The position numbers were made by a program, and so were the translations under genes. Of a stretch of DNA of 17,254 nucleotides, positions 7,777 to 15,000 are shown in pieces. Source of the DNA: Ruminococcaceae bacterium UBA2656 (GTDB lineage: Bacteria; Bacillota; Clostridia; Oscillospirales; Acutalibacteraceae); the NCBI GenBank assembly GCA_002359465.1, contig DENA01000011.1, positions 39,044-56,297 of the forward strand, given 5' to 3'. The notes beneath the pieces are model-generated. The model saw nothing but the letters and a program-made list of their open reading frames with translations, was not told the DNA's origin and did not search any database. Numbering within the stretch: position 1 is the stretch's first letter; every line of letters starts with the position of its first letter.

Positions 7777-9855
7777 TCAGTTATTATTATAGAGATTCAG
7801 AATGTCAAGAATGAGGCTGATACTGCCGTCCCCGAGAATGGCACAGCCGGTGATGCCGGTTTCCTTCACGTTGTACTGGTTGAGGTAAAGCGGCAGTGAT
7901 TTTACAACAACCTGCTGTTCGCCGAGCAGGGTATCTGCAAAAATGCAATATGCTTTCTCATGTGTCTCCACCAGGATCACAATCCCGCTGCTGATATCCG
8001 TAATCTCGGTTTCTATGCCGAAAATCTTATGCAGCCTGAGAACCGGATAATACTGGTTGCGGACCATAATGATTTCGTGCATGTCGGTGTCGTAATGGAT
8101 GCTGGACTGATCTACTTTAAAAGACTGCCGGATATTATTGATCGGAATGGTAAACACCGTATCGCCGACGGAAATTTTCATTCCGTTCACGATGGCCAGT
8201 GTAAGCGGGATTTTAAAGAGGATTTTGGTTCCCTTTCCAACTTCGCTGAGCAGGGAAACATCACCGCCCACCTTTTCCACATTCTTCTTTACGACATCCA
8301 TTCCAACGCCTCTGCCGGAGTATTCCGTCACGACGTCATTGGTTGAAAATCCGGGCATCAAAAGGAAATTATAAATCTCCCTGGTGGAATATTCTTTTTC
8401 CGGCTTTTTCAGCAGGCCCTGTTTCTTCGCCTTCTGCAAAACGGATTGCTTATCGATCCCCTTGCCGTCGTCCTGCACGGTAATCAGTATCTCGCCGCCC
8501 GTATTCTGGGCGGAAAGCGTAATCGTACCCTTGGGGGATTTGTTCGTCTGAGCACGCTCTTCTTTTGTCTCAATGCCGTGATCCATGCCGTTGCGGACCA
8601 GATGCATGATCGGGTCGCCGATATTGTCAATAATGGTCTTGTCCACTTCGGTGTCCTCACCGATCATAACCAGCTGAACATCCTTATCCAGCTTTTTGCT
8701 CATATCACGCACAATGCGGTTCATTTTCTGAAATACGCCGGAAATAGGAACCATCCGGATGGACATGACGATTTCCTGCAGCTCATCCGTCAGTTTGCGC
8801 AGCTGCCGGGACGCCTTGTTAAAGTTATTGTCCACTTCTGCGCCGCTTTGGGAGGAAGGTACCGTTGTCACCATGGATTCGGTAATAACAATTTCACCCA
8901 TCAAATCCATCAGGTTGTCCAGCTTGGAAAGGTTGACGTTAATCAGGTTCTGTTTAACGGCGGAATGGACTGCGCCCGGCGTTTCCTGACCGCTGTGCTC
9001 GCTTTCCGCGGAGGCGGTTTTTTCGGCGGATTCTGCTTTCGGCGCATTATCCGGTTTATCCAAAACAGTATAATTTTTGGTGTAGACAAAATTCTCAATG
9101 ATCTTCAGCACACTCTTCATACCCTGCTGGTCTTTAAAGGATATGAGAAAACCGTTTTTGATAATTTCATCGGCGCTGGCGGGATTTGTTTCTATATCCT
9201 GCGGCTCATATTGGATATCCTGATAAATATCCCTGACCGCATTGATCAGCATGACGGCGCGCAGATTTTCCATCTCTGTTTCCTCATCAAAAAACACCCT
9301 GACCGCATAAGGATAGTCAGGATCCGTGCGGACGGGAACATCGGAAGCCTGCACCTGTTTTGAAAATTCTTCCGCGGGGATGGATTGGGACGGAACCGCA
9401 GTCTGGGCGGGAACCTGAACCTGGGACTGCACTTCGGTGCGTTCCGGTTCATTTTGAGAAATCTTTTTCAGAAAATCATTAATTTCCTGCTCAAAAGTGC
9501 CGATATCTGTTGTGAGCGGCTCGTTGTTTTCAACCTTTGATACTTCGGCTTTAATGAAGTCGCTTGAGCGGAACATCAGATCGAAAAGTTCCGGGTTGTA
9601 CTTTTCATCAATACCGTTTTCACGTACATAATAGAATATGTCTTCCGCCTTATGCGAAATGGTCATTAAACTGTTAAACTGCATCATTGCAGAAGATCCT
9701 TTAATGGTATGCATGATTCTGAAAATCTCGTTGATGCTGTCCGTATCAAAAGCATTCGCTTTTTCGCAGTTAATTAAAATTTCATCAAGATGCTCAAGCA
9801 GATCATTTGCCTCAAATAAATAAACTTCCAGCATAGATTCCATATTGTTATCCAT
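7777..9855 (-). CDS. cheA: Chemotaxis sensor histidine kinase CheA
   Basis: 692 residues, full length. The P1 Hpt domain (~1-105) carries the phosphorylated His49 in IMHTIKGSSAMM. A Pro/Ser/Gln-rich linker leads to a P2-like CheY/CheB-docking domain (~183-265, YAVRVFFDEETEMENLRAVM), then an Ala/Glu linker. P3 dimerisation helices span ~303-370 (LDNLMDLMGEIVITE). The P4 ATPase spans ~372-549 with N box HLVRNGMDHG (~418-427), G1 DDGKGID, F box MPGFST and G2 GRGVGMD. The CheW-like P5 domain spans ~550-690. The protein couples MCP/CheW arrays to CheY and CheB phosphorylation. ATG at 9855 follows GGCGGTG at 8-base spacing. It is first gene of the cheA-cheR-cheB operon, with a SigD-like promoter at 9892-9917, and is divergent from the FliK-like gene. 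No cheY, cheC or cheD lies in the window. Confidence 0.97.
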   Translation of the reverse strand: MDNNMESMLEVYLFEANDLLEHLDEILINCEKANAFDTDSINEIFRIMHTIKGSSAMMQFNSLMTISHKAEDIFYYVRENGIDEKYNPELFDLMFRSSDFIKAEVSKVENNEPLTTDIGTFEQEINDFLKKISQNEPERTEVQSQVQVPAQTAVPSQSIPAEEFSKQVQASDVPVRTDPDYPYAVRVFFDEETEMENLRAVMLINAVRDIYQDIQYEPQDIETNPASADEIIKNGFLISFKDQQGMKSVLKIIENFVYTKNYTVLDKPDNAPKAESAEKTASAESEHSGQETPGAVHSAVKQNLINVNLSKLDNLMDLMGEIVITESMVTTVPSSQSGAEVDNNFNKASRQLRKLTDELQEIVMSIRMVPISGVFQKMNRIVRDMSKKLDKDVQLVMIGEDTEVDKTIIDNIGDPIMHLVRNGMDHGIETKEERAQTNKSPKGTITLSAQNTGGEILITVQDDGKGIDKQSVLQKAKKQGLLKKPEKEYSTREIYNFLLMPGFSTNDVVTEYSGRGVGMDVVKKNVEKVGGDVSLLSEVGKGTKILFKIPLTLAIVNGMKISVGDTVFTIPINNIRQSFKVDQSSIHYDTDMHEIIMVRNQYYPVLRLHKIFGIETEITDISSGIVILVETHEKAYCIFADTLLGEQQVVVKSLPLYLNQYNVKETGITGCAILGDGSISLILDILNLYNNN

Positions 9856-9891
9856 TAATATTTCACCGCCTAATTATACTTTATAGTATAT

Positions 9892-9917
9892 ATATCGTAA
9901 CGAATTTCATAAAATTA
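9892..9917 (-). promoter_or_regulatory. SigD-like promoter of cheA-cheR-cheB
   Basis: On the minus strand TAAT (9917-9914), a 14-base spacer and TACGATAT (9899-9892) keep the CGATAT core and spacing seen at the mcp and cheW1 promoters, with one -35 and two -10 mismatches. It is the only such match in the 91-base gap to the divergent gene. A dyad TATACT-TTAT-AGTATA (9875-9890) lies just downstream. Confidence 0.55.
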
Positions 9918-9946
9918 ACGCCAAATTATATTTTCGAGGTGATTTT

Positions 9947-11377
9947 ATGCCCGATAACCTGAGAATTACCACACCCGTTACAACAAATGAAAGCATTAAT
10001 AAAATTCCTTCTGCAAAACAGCCGGATTCCATGGTACCCATCGACCCTTCCAAAGTTCTTCAGCCAAATACCGACAAACAGGGCAACCAGAACAGCAGTT
10101 TTGATTTTTTGCTGAACCGGAATTCCGTTTTCAGTAAATTTCTGGAACAGCTGGGCGAAACGCCCGCGCTTTCACAAACTTTACAAAAAATTGTGTTTGA
10201 AACCTTTAGCCGCTCCGAAAATATTCGTGACAGCAGGCCCGTCACCCTACTGATGAAACAATTTTCCGCGGCAATAAAAATGGAGCAGCCGGCTGATATT
10301 TTAAAAAATCTTATGATTCAGGGCAGCAATCGCACAAAATTTTCAGGACCGGTATTCGACGTTATGCGAAATCTGATGAACGAATATCCGGACAGCGGTC
10401 TGGAAAAGCCGCTGGGCGATTTTCTGAAAGCCTTCGACGGATATTTCTCAACTCCTGAAATTACTTCGGCAATTGAAAAAAATCTTAGTACCCTTGTCCA
10501 TCAGATTCCCCGCCCCTACAGCAAACAGCTGCAGGAACTGGCGGACCAGCTGATGACAGACCAGCCGGTCAACAGTCTGGACATGAATCTCACGCTTTTA
10601 AAAGAGAAAATCATCCCCCTCTTGAGCAAATATGTTGCTTCCACCAATGACTTTGGCACGGCAAGAGACAGCATTACCCTTCTGGTACATAACATCGCCC
10701 GTTTAAACATCAGTTCCCATCAGGAAGTTGTGGACAAATTTTCTTCGCTTCTCGACTACTGCAAATACGAACTGAACCTGCCGGACGACAAAATGAATCA
10801 GATAAAGTCCATGTTTTTGAAAAGCGTCACCGAAGCTTCGCAAAAGCCGGAGAACCAACTGTATGATTCCCTGATGAAAGTTCTTTCCGAAAATCTCCGT
10901 CAAAGCTCCTCCAGCGTAAGTCAGTCGCTTTATAAGGACACGGTTTTATCCCTGCTGCTGGACAACAGCGTCTATATGCCCTTTACCCATCTTTTACTTC
11001 CGGTAAATTACAACGGACGGTTTATGTTTTCTGAAATCTGGATTGAAAAAAACGATGACGGCGGAAAATCCTCTTCAAAAGAAAGAGGCGGGGGCCCCAA
11101 ACCAATCCGGCTTTTCCTGACGTTCGATATTAAAGCGCTGGGATATTTTGAAGCTTCCATTGTCCTTTCGCAGGAGAAGGCCGACGTTCAGATGAACTGC
11201 CCGCCCGCCCTAATGAAAAACAGCCGTGAAATAAGCAGCCGTATTTCAGAAATATTTGCCCAAAACGGCCTCTCCGCGCAAAGCATTGAATTCCTGCAGG
11301 AAAACAGTCCAAGCGCGGAAAAACGGATTCTAAAGAAAGTCTACGAAAGGAAGAATGTAATCGATGTCACAGTATGA
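9947..11377 (+). CDS. Flagellar protein, FliK-like (tentative hook-length control relative)
   Basis: 476 residues, mostly soluble helical sequence with no signal peptide or membrane segment. The first ~55 residues are polar and disordered-looking (Pro, Thr, Ser, Asn, Gln rich). The middle (~56-330) is helical without a motif I recognise. The last ~130 residues resemble the FliK C-terminal (Flg_hook) pattern: LFLTFDIKALGYFEASIVLS, then a strand, then SREISSRISEIFAQNGLSAQSIEFLQ, i.e. beta strands followed by a helix over which FliK contacts FlhB. Context supports this: the stop overlaps the start of the FlhB-like flhX gene by 14 bases, an arrangement I recall from B. subtilis ylqG-ylqH. ATG at 9947 has GAGGTG five to six bases upstream. 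A clear plus-strand promoter was not found. The FliK relation is inference from pattern and neighbour; it could be a different export-related protein. Confidence 0.6.
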   Translation: MPDNLRITTPVTTNESINKIPSAKQPDSMVPIDPSKVLQPNTDKQGNQNSSFDFLLNRNSVFSKFLEQLGETPALSQTLQKIVFETFSRSENIRDSRPVTLLMKQFSAAIKMEQPADILKNLMIQGSNRTKFSGPVFDVMRNLMNEYPDSGLEKPLGDFLKAFDGYFSTPEITSAIEKNLSTLVHQIPRPYSKQLQELADQLMTDQPVNSLDMNLTLLKEKIIPLLSKYVASTNDFGTARDSITLLVHNIARLNISSHQEVVDKFSSLLDYCKYELNLPDDKMNQIKSMFLKSVTEASQKPENQLYDSLMKVLSENLRQSSSSVSQSLYKDTVLSLLLDNSVYMPFTHLLLPVNYNGRFMFSEIWIEKNDDGGKSSSKERGGGPKPIRLFLTFDIKALGYFEASIVLSQEKADVQMNCPPALMKNSREISSRISEIFAQNGLSAQSIEFLQENSPSAEKRILKKVYERKNVIDVTV

Positions 11378-11729
11378 CCGGCCAAACCATGCTGCCGCTT
11401 TACGATATTCGCAGGACTCCCCCCACAGCGCGCCGATTGTCGTCGCTTCCGGTTCCGGTTATATTGCGCAGAAAATCATAGAAGTCGCACAGGACAACAA
11501 TGTACCGGTTTTTCATGACGACTCCCTTGCCTCCCTCCTTTCCCAACTGGAAGCAGGAACAGAAATTCCGCCTGAACTGTATCAGACGATTGTGGATATT
11601 TATGTATACTTTTTAAATTACTCTGCCGACAAAACGGGGAAAGGAACCGCGCCTCCGCCAAGCAGCCCCGGAACCGATTCGCCGGCAAGCCCGGAAACCG
11701 CAGAAAAAGTTATATTTTCTGAATTATGA
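11364..11729 (+). CDS. flhX: FlhX: stand-alone FlhB/EscU C-terminal-domain protein
   Basis: 121 residues corresponding only to the cytoplasmic C-terminal domain of FlhB, the switch that changes flagellar type III export from hook to filament substrates. The membrane part is absent. Residues ~13-90 match the family: ALRYSQDSPHSAPIVVASGSG, AQKIIEVAQDNNVPVFHDD, LASLLSQLEAGTEIPPELY, then a helix. A Pro/Ser-rich tail follows. The N-terminus reads RPNHAAALRY where FlhB has the self-cleaving NPTH followed by YAVALKY; the scissile Asn is Arg here, so autocleavage is not expected. The start ATG overlaps the preceding gene, and AAAGGAAG about 10 bases upstream serves as ribosome binding site. The overlap suggests translational coupling with the FliK-like protein. 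In B. subtilis a homologous small protein (YlqH/FlhX) is reported to substitute for the FlhB C-terminus (recalled knowledge). Confidence 0.82.
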   Translation: MSQYDRPNHAAALRYSQDSPHSAPIVVASGSGYIAQKIIEVAQDNNVPVFHDDSLASLLSQLEAGTEIPPELYQTIVDIYVYFLNYSADKTGKGTAPPPSSPGTDSPASPETAEKVIFSEL

Positions 11730-11732
11730 TGC

Positions 11733-11758
11733 TAATTATTTCAGAATTAAGCCGATAT
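11733..11758 (+). promoter_or_regulatory. SigD promoter of cheW1-pilZ-cheW2
   Basis: TAAT (11733-11736), 14 bases and a perfect GCCGATAT (11751-11758) begin four bases after the flhX stop. This is the best -10 match in the window. The leader to the cheW1 start is ~105 bases and contains a small TGCC-GGGATT-GGCA stem (11808-11821); no known riboswitch was recognised in it. Confidence 0.78.
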
Positions 11759-11869
11759 ATATTAATAGAGTTTTTTATATGACTTCGTGACTGCGCTGTC
11801 AAAATAATGCCGGGATTGGCAGCATGAAAACATCTTACCGAAACGGCAGCGGTAGAAATGGTGATTAAA

Positions 11870-12367
11870 ATGGCAGAAGAAATAACAGTAAAAAATAACA
11901 CCTCGGCCAATGAGAATATTTCGACGGAAAAATACCTTACTTTTTTTATTGAAGGGCAGTTGTTTGCAATTCCCAGCAGTCAGGTGGTTGAAATTATCCG
12001 CATGCAGTCCATCACCTTTATCCCGAATTTACCGCCTTTTATCATCGGCGTTATTAATTTAAGGGGAAAAATTGTTCCTTTGGTGGACATGAGGCTGAAA
12101 TTTGACAAACCGAAAAAGGAATATGACGACCACACAAGTATTATCGTGACTGAAACCGGTGACTTGGGTGTCGGGTTCATTGTTGACAATGTAAATGATG
12201 TCACAAACGTTTCAAAGAATCAAATCAGCGACACCCCAAGATTTGCAAAAGACACAACAAACAATTTTGTAAAGGGAATCGCCACGCTGAACGAAAATGC
12301 GGTAATGCTTCTGGATATTGAAAAAATACTTTCAGACGGGAATGAAGCGCAGCTTTCCATAAAATAA
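11870..12367 (+). CDS. cheW: Chemotaxis coupling protein CheW (copy 1)
   Basis: 165-residue single-domain CheW that bridges MCPs and CheA P5 in the signalling array. A short polar N-terminal extension is followed by the CheW fold: KYLTFFIEGQLFAIPSSQVVEII, the conserved loop GVINLRGKIVPLVDMRLKF (with the NLRG Arg used for receptor contact), an STIIV-like strand (TSIIVTE), VGFIVDNVNDVTNV, and the final VKGIATLNENAVMLLDIEKIL. Start: ATG at 11870 has GGTG six bases upstream, the same arrangement as cheW2 (GGGTGAT before ATG). An in-frame ATG at 11858 has a poorer site. It is first gene after the SigD promoter and is followed 37 bases later by pilZ. It is a clear paralogue of the copy at 13098. 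Confidence 0.95.
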   Translation: MAEEITVKNNTSANENISTEKYLTFFIEGQLFAIPSSQVVEIIRMQSITFIPNLPPFIIGVINLRGKIVPLVDMRLKFDKPKKEYDDHTSIIVTETGDLGVGFIVDNVNDVTNVSKNQISDTPRFAKDTTNNFVKGIATLNENAVMLLDIEKILSDGNEAQLSIK

Positions 12368-12390
12368 TTCTGCCGAATATTTGTTGTTTT

Positions 12391-12402
12391 GGAGGTACCT
12401 CC
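12391..12402 (+). promoter_or_regulatory. Palindromic ribosome binding site of the pilZ gene
   Basis: GGAGGTACCTCC is a perfect 12-bp palindrome that contains the Shine-Dalgarno sequence of the pilZ gene, three bases before its ATG. In RNA it could fold as a 4-bp GGAG/CTCC stem with a GTAC loop, partly hiding the site; the stem is short, so the effect is uncertain. The element fixes ATG 12405 as the start. Confidence 0.5.
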
Positions 12403-12404
12403 CG

Positions 12405-13052
12405 ATGTATCCGATTTCCAAACAGTATCTGCACTCGCCCTGCGAAATAAAAACGCTTACGAATGAACTGCTCACCACGGGAACGATAAGCGATATTTTG
12501 CACGGATCCGTGCAAATCGCAAACAGTTTTGATATTCTGCCGATCCTGCACTGCAACATGCCGGTAAAAATCAGCGTTTACAATCAGTCTTTGGGTTTTA
12601 AAGTGCTGATCGGAAAGGTTTTTCTTTCCACTTCGGAAATGATGCAGATTACGGATATACAAAGTCTGGCTGAATTTGAGCGGAGAAGCTTTTTCCGCCT
12701 GAAAGTCAGAATTCCAGCACAGGCAACCATGCTTCAGGGGGATTCATCGCCTGAAGACAGGGAAGCACGCGTGTTTGATCTGACCGTGACGGATTTGAGC
12801 TTAAGCGGCGTATTCATCACCACAAGGGAATACCTTGATATTGGGCAGTCCTTTGTCATGACGCTTAACCTTTACGACATGGATATCGTATTCAGCTGTC
12901 AGGTTCAGCGGGCGGAGCCGGTCGATTATTCCTTTAACGGGTACGGCTGTTCGTTTCTGGATAATTCGACCCGCCAGTTTGACCTTCTGTGTAAATTTAT
13001 CTTTGAAAAGCAGAGGGAACAAATCAAAAATTCACGCGAAGAGAAAAGTTGA
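12405..13052 (+). CDS. YcgR-like PilZ domain protein, c-di-GMP receptor
   Basis: 215 residues. The N-terminal ~90 residues form a YcgR-type (YcgR_2/PilZN-like) beta domain starting YPISKQYLHSPCEIKTLTNEL. The PilZ domain follows, with the c-di-GMP signature intact: RRSFFRLKVRI (RxxxR, Arg94-Arg98) and DLTVTDLSLSGVFI (DxSxxG, 130-135). YcgR/DgrA-type proteins bind c-di-GMP and slow or bias the flagellar motor; that role here is inference from family and neighbours. The start is ATG 12405 because GGAGG (12391-12395) lies nine bases upstream; an in-frame TTG at 12381 precedes that site. It sits between two cheW genes in one operon (gaps 37 and 45 bases), tying c-di-GMP sensing to chemotaxis. No transmembrane segment is seen. 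Confidence 0.9.
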   Translation: MYPISKQYLHSPCEIKTLTNELLTTGTISDILHGSVQIANSFDILPILHCNMPVKISVYNQSLGFKVLIGKVFLSTSEMMQITDIQSLAEFERRSFFRLKVRIPAQATMLQGDSSPEDREARVFDLTVTDLSLSGVFITTREYLDIGQSFVMTLNLYDMDIVFSCQVQRAEPVDYSFNGYGCSFLDNSTRQFDLLCKFIFEKQREQIKNSREEKS

Positions 13053-13097
13053 TCAAAGCAAAATTTTTATTTAAATTTGATGAATGGGTGATAAAAA

Positions 13098-13610
13098 ATG
13101 GAAAACCAACAAAACCTGATTTCAGAGGAAGAGGAAATTGATACAAACGAAATGAAGGGCAAATATCTGACCTTTTGGACCGACAAGCAGCTGTTTGGCG
13201 TTCCGATTTCAGATGTGGTTCAAATCATAGGGAAACAGGAGATTACGCCTATTCCCGACTCCCCCGCTTACGCAAAGGGCGTTATCAATCTGCGCGGCGA
13301 TATTATCCCCGTCATCGACGTGCGTCTGCGGTTTAAAAAAGAAGAAGTAGAGTATGACGAGCATACCTGTATTATCGTAACGAAAATTGAAGAAAATCAT
13401 ATCGGCTTTATCGTGGACTCCGTCGATGAGGTCACAACTATCGGCGATGAAAATATTTCACCCGCTCCAAGAATGTCCAAAGATCACACCACCGCCTATC
13501 TGACCGGTATCGGTAAAGTGGAAAACAAGGTTGTTATGCTTTTGGATACCAGTAAAATTTTAAACGAAAAAGAAATTGAAATTGTAAGCAATGCCGCAAA
13601 AGCACAATAA
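13098..13610 (+). CDS. cheW: Chemotaxis coupling protein CheW (copy 2)
   Basis: 170 residues. An acidic N-terminal stretch (SEEEEIDTNE) precedes a standard CheW domain: KYLTFWTDKQLFGVPISDVVQII, GVINLRGDIIPVIDVRLRF, CIIVTKIEENHIGFIVDSV, and a final VENKVVMLLDTSKIL. It matches copy 1 along the whole domain, so the pair arose by duplication. Copies differ in the acidic tail and in surface loops, which leaves room for different receptor or CheA partners (inference). GGGTGAT five bases before ATG 13098 is the ribosome binding site. It is last gene of the cheW1-pilZ-cheW2 unit and ends 14 bases before a strong terminator. Confidence 0.95.
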   Translation: MENQQNLISEEEEIDTNEMKGKYLTFWTDKQLFGVPISDVVQIIGKQEITPIPDSPAYAKGVINLRGDIIPVIDVRLRFKKEEVEYDEHTCIIVTKIEENHIGFIVDSVDEVTTIGDENISPAPRMSKDHTTAYLTGIGKVENKVVMLLDTSKILNEKEIEIVSNAAKAQ

Positions 13611-13624
13611 AAAATCTTAAATTT

Positions 13625-13668
13625 ACAGGGATGGAATAAGACTTCGGTCTATTCCATCCCTGTTTTTT
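13625..13668 (+). terminator. Intrinsic terminator of the cheW1-pilZ-cheW2 operon
   Basis: A 17-bp stem (left arm 13625-13642 with one bulged A, right arm 13647-13663) is capped by a C(TTCG)G tetraloop and followed by six T. It separates the plus-strand operon from the convergent HD-GYP gene ending at 13684. Confidence 0.92.
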
Positions 13669-13683
13669 CTGCTTAATGTAATT

Positions 13684-14790
13684 TCAGCTCTCCGCCGTCG
13701 TGACGTCACAGATATTTTCTATCACGATATTCTGTACGTCACGCTGCATGCACAGGTCCAGCAGAACATCCGGTTTATTAAAAAGGCGGATAATCGGTCT
13801 GGACGGATTGTAATCGTTCTGCTTTACGATAATCGCAATTTCACCATTGCTGAGCTTGACGCACGACCCAATCGGGTAAGGGGCGACCTTGTTCAGAAAC
13901 GCCCTGACAATTGCAAGGTCAAAGGCAACGCCGCTTGAGCCCATTATATATTCAATCGCTTCCGCCGGAGTAGACGGTTTTCGGTATGGTCTGATTGAAG
14001 TTAAAGCATCGTAAACATCGGCTACGGAAATAATTCTTCCGAATAAAGGAATATCATCGCCGGAAAGTCCGCTGGGATAACCGGTTCCGTCATATTTTTC
14101 ATGATGTGTAAGGACACCGGCGCAAATCGTATTATTCGCCAGATGGTGTTTCAAAAAAAATTCCGCCCCTTTTGCGGGGTGCTGCTTAACAATATTGAAT
14201 TCTTCCTCCGTCAGCTTGGACGGTTTTGCGATAATGGAAATAGGCACCGCCATTTTACCGATATCATGTAAAAGGGCACACAGTCCAAGGTCGTACAAAT
14301 CCTGTGTTTTCAGGCCCAATTCCAGTCCGATGGCAATGGAGAGAATGGAAACCCCCAAAGAATGATTATAGGTATAATCGTCATACAGCTTCAGGTTGGC
14401 AATACTGATTTTAGCTTCCACATTACACTTTAATGAATTGACAAGTTTTTTGGAAATATTCATCGTCTGATTGATGCTGCTCACATTGATTTTTTGGGCT
14501 ACCTGATTAAACATGTCGTATACCTGGTGAATATTCGTCAGAGCTTCCAACCTCAGTTCCCTTTTAACCGGCTGCCTGACATGCGTTGTGATTTTAATTC
14601 TTTCTTTTTCCTGATCGGTATGAATATAGGCACCAAGAATATCGAACTCATGAAGCTTTTCAATGTATGCCTGTGTTAAAATCTGTCCGCATCTCAACAT
14701 GATAATTTTTGAAGTGATGCTGTTAAACAGATAAATATCTCTGTCCAAAACCATTCCTGCTTTTAATTTATTGATTGGAACAAAAGTCAT
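13684..14790 (-). CDS. HD-GYP domain protein, probable c-di-GMP phosphodiesterase
   Basis: 368 residues from the chosen start. An N-terminal ~110-residue region (VPINKLKAGMVLDRDIYLFN...), found in many clostridial HD-GYP proteins, precedes the HD-GYP domain (~125-300). Metal and substrate residues are intact: His143 (YNHSLG), His175-Asp176 (LLHDIGKM), His204 (KQHPAKGAEF), His229-His230 and the GYP motif in HHEKYDGTGYP, and Asp258 (VADVYDALTS). Such enzymes hydrolyse c-di-GMP; activity is inferred. A C-terminal beta-rich tail (~305-368) follows. Start: an ATG at 14847 lies only ~10 bases after the predicted transcript start and has no ribosome binding site. ATG 14790 follows AAAGGGG at 12 bases and gives the usual family N-terminus; ATG 14802 touches AAAGGGG directly. 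It is divergent from fliD and convergent with cheW2. Confidence 0.9.
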   Translation of the reverse strand: MTFVPINKLKAGMVLDRDIYLFNSITSKIIMLRCGQILTQAYIEKLHEFDILGAYIHTDQEKERIKITTHVRQPVKRELRLEALTNIHQVYDMFNQVAQKINVSSINQTMNISKKLVNSLKCNVEAKISIANLKLYDDYTYNHSLGVSILSIAIGLELGLKTQDLYDLGLCALLHDIGKMAVPISIIAKPSKLTEEEFNIVKQHPAKGAEFFLKHHLANNTICAGVLTHHEKYDGTGYPSGLSGDDIPLFGRIISVADVYDALTSIRPYRKPSTPAEAIEYIMGSSGVAFDLAIVRAFLNKVAPYPIGSCVKLSNGEIAIIVKQNDYNPSRPIIRLFNKPDVLLDLCMQRDVQNIVIENICDVTTAES

Positions 14791-14862
14791 ATCCCATACC
14801 ATCCCCTTTGTTTCAAAACTTAAATTCACATCAACGTTTATTATCATAACATATTACAATAT

Positions 14863-14889
14863 ATATCGTCAAAATAAATTACTTCATTA
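14863..14889 (-). promoter_or_regulatory. SigD-type promoter of the HD-GYP gene
   Basis: On the minus strand TAAT (14889-14886), 15 bases and GACGATAT (14870-14863) match the SigD pattern with one mismatch in each element. Predicted transcription starts near 14856, which argues against the ATG at 14847 as start codon. Confidence 0.65.
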
Positions 14890-14920
14890 CAGAGAATTTT
14901 ATGATCTTTTATCTTTTTAC

Positions 14921-14948
14921 TAAATATTTTGTAATTACTGTACGATAT
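14921..14948 (+). promoter_or_regulatory. SigD-type promoter of fliD
   Basis: TAAA (14921-14924), 16 bases and TACGATAT (14941-14948), 52 bases before the fliD ATG. The spacing is one to two bases longer than ideal and the -10 has two mismatches, but the CGATATATA core equals that of the other candidate sites. Its -35 lies ~32 bp from that of the divergent HD-GYP promoter. Confidence 0.6.
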
Positions 14949-15000
14949 ATAAAGCAAATAGGTTTTTTGAAAACGATGTTTTTCTGTCAGGAGGTAAATC

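Noticed and set aside
8446..9363. 305-codon plus-strand open frame opposite cheA
   Set aside because: It lies inside cheA on the other strand, has low-complexity hydrophobic/His-rich translation without motifs; a shadow of cheA codon use.
9875..9890. TATACT-TTAT-AGTATA dyad between cheA and the FliK-like gene as an operator
   Set aside because: It is a short A/T-only stem in a 91-base A/T-rich spacer, where such dyads are expected by chance.
11759..11869. Riboswitch (for example c-di-GMP type) in the cheW1 leader
   Set aside because: The ~105-base leader lacks the conserved GEMM core blocks and holds only a small TGCC/GGCA stem.
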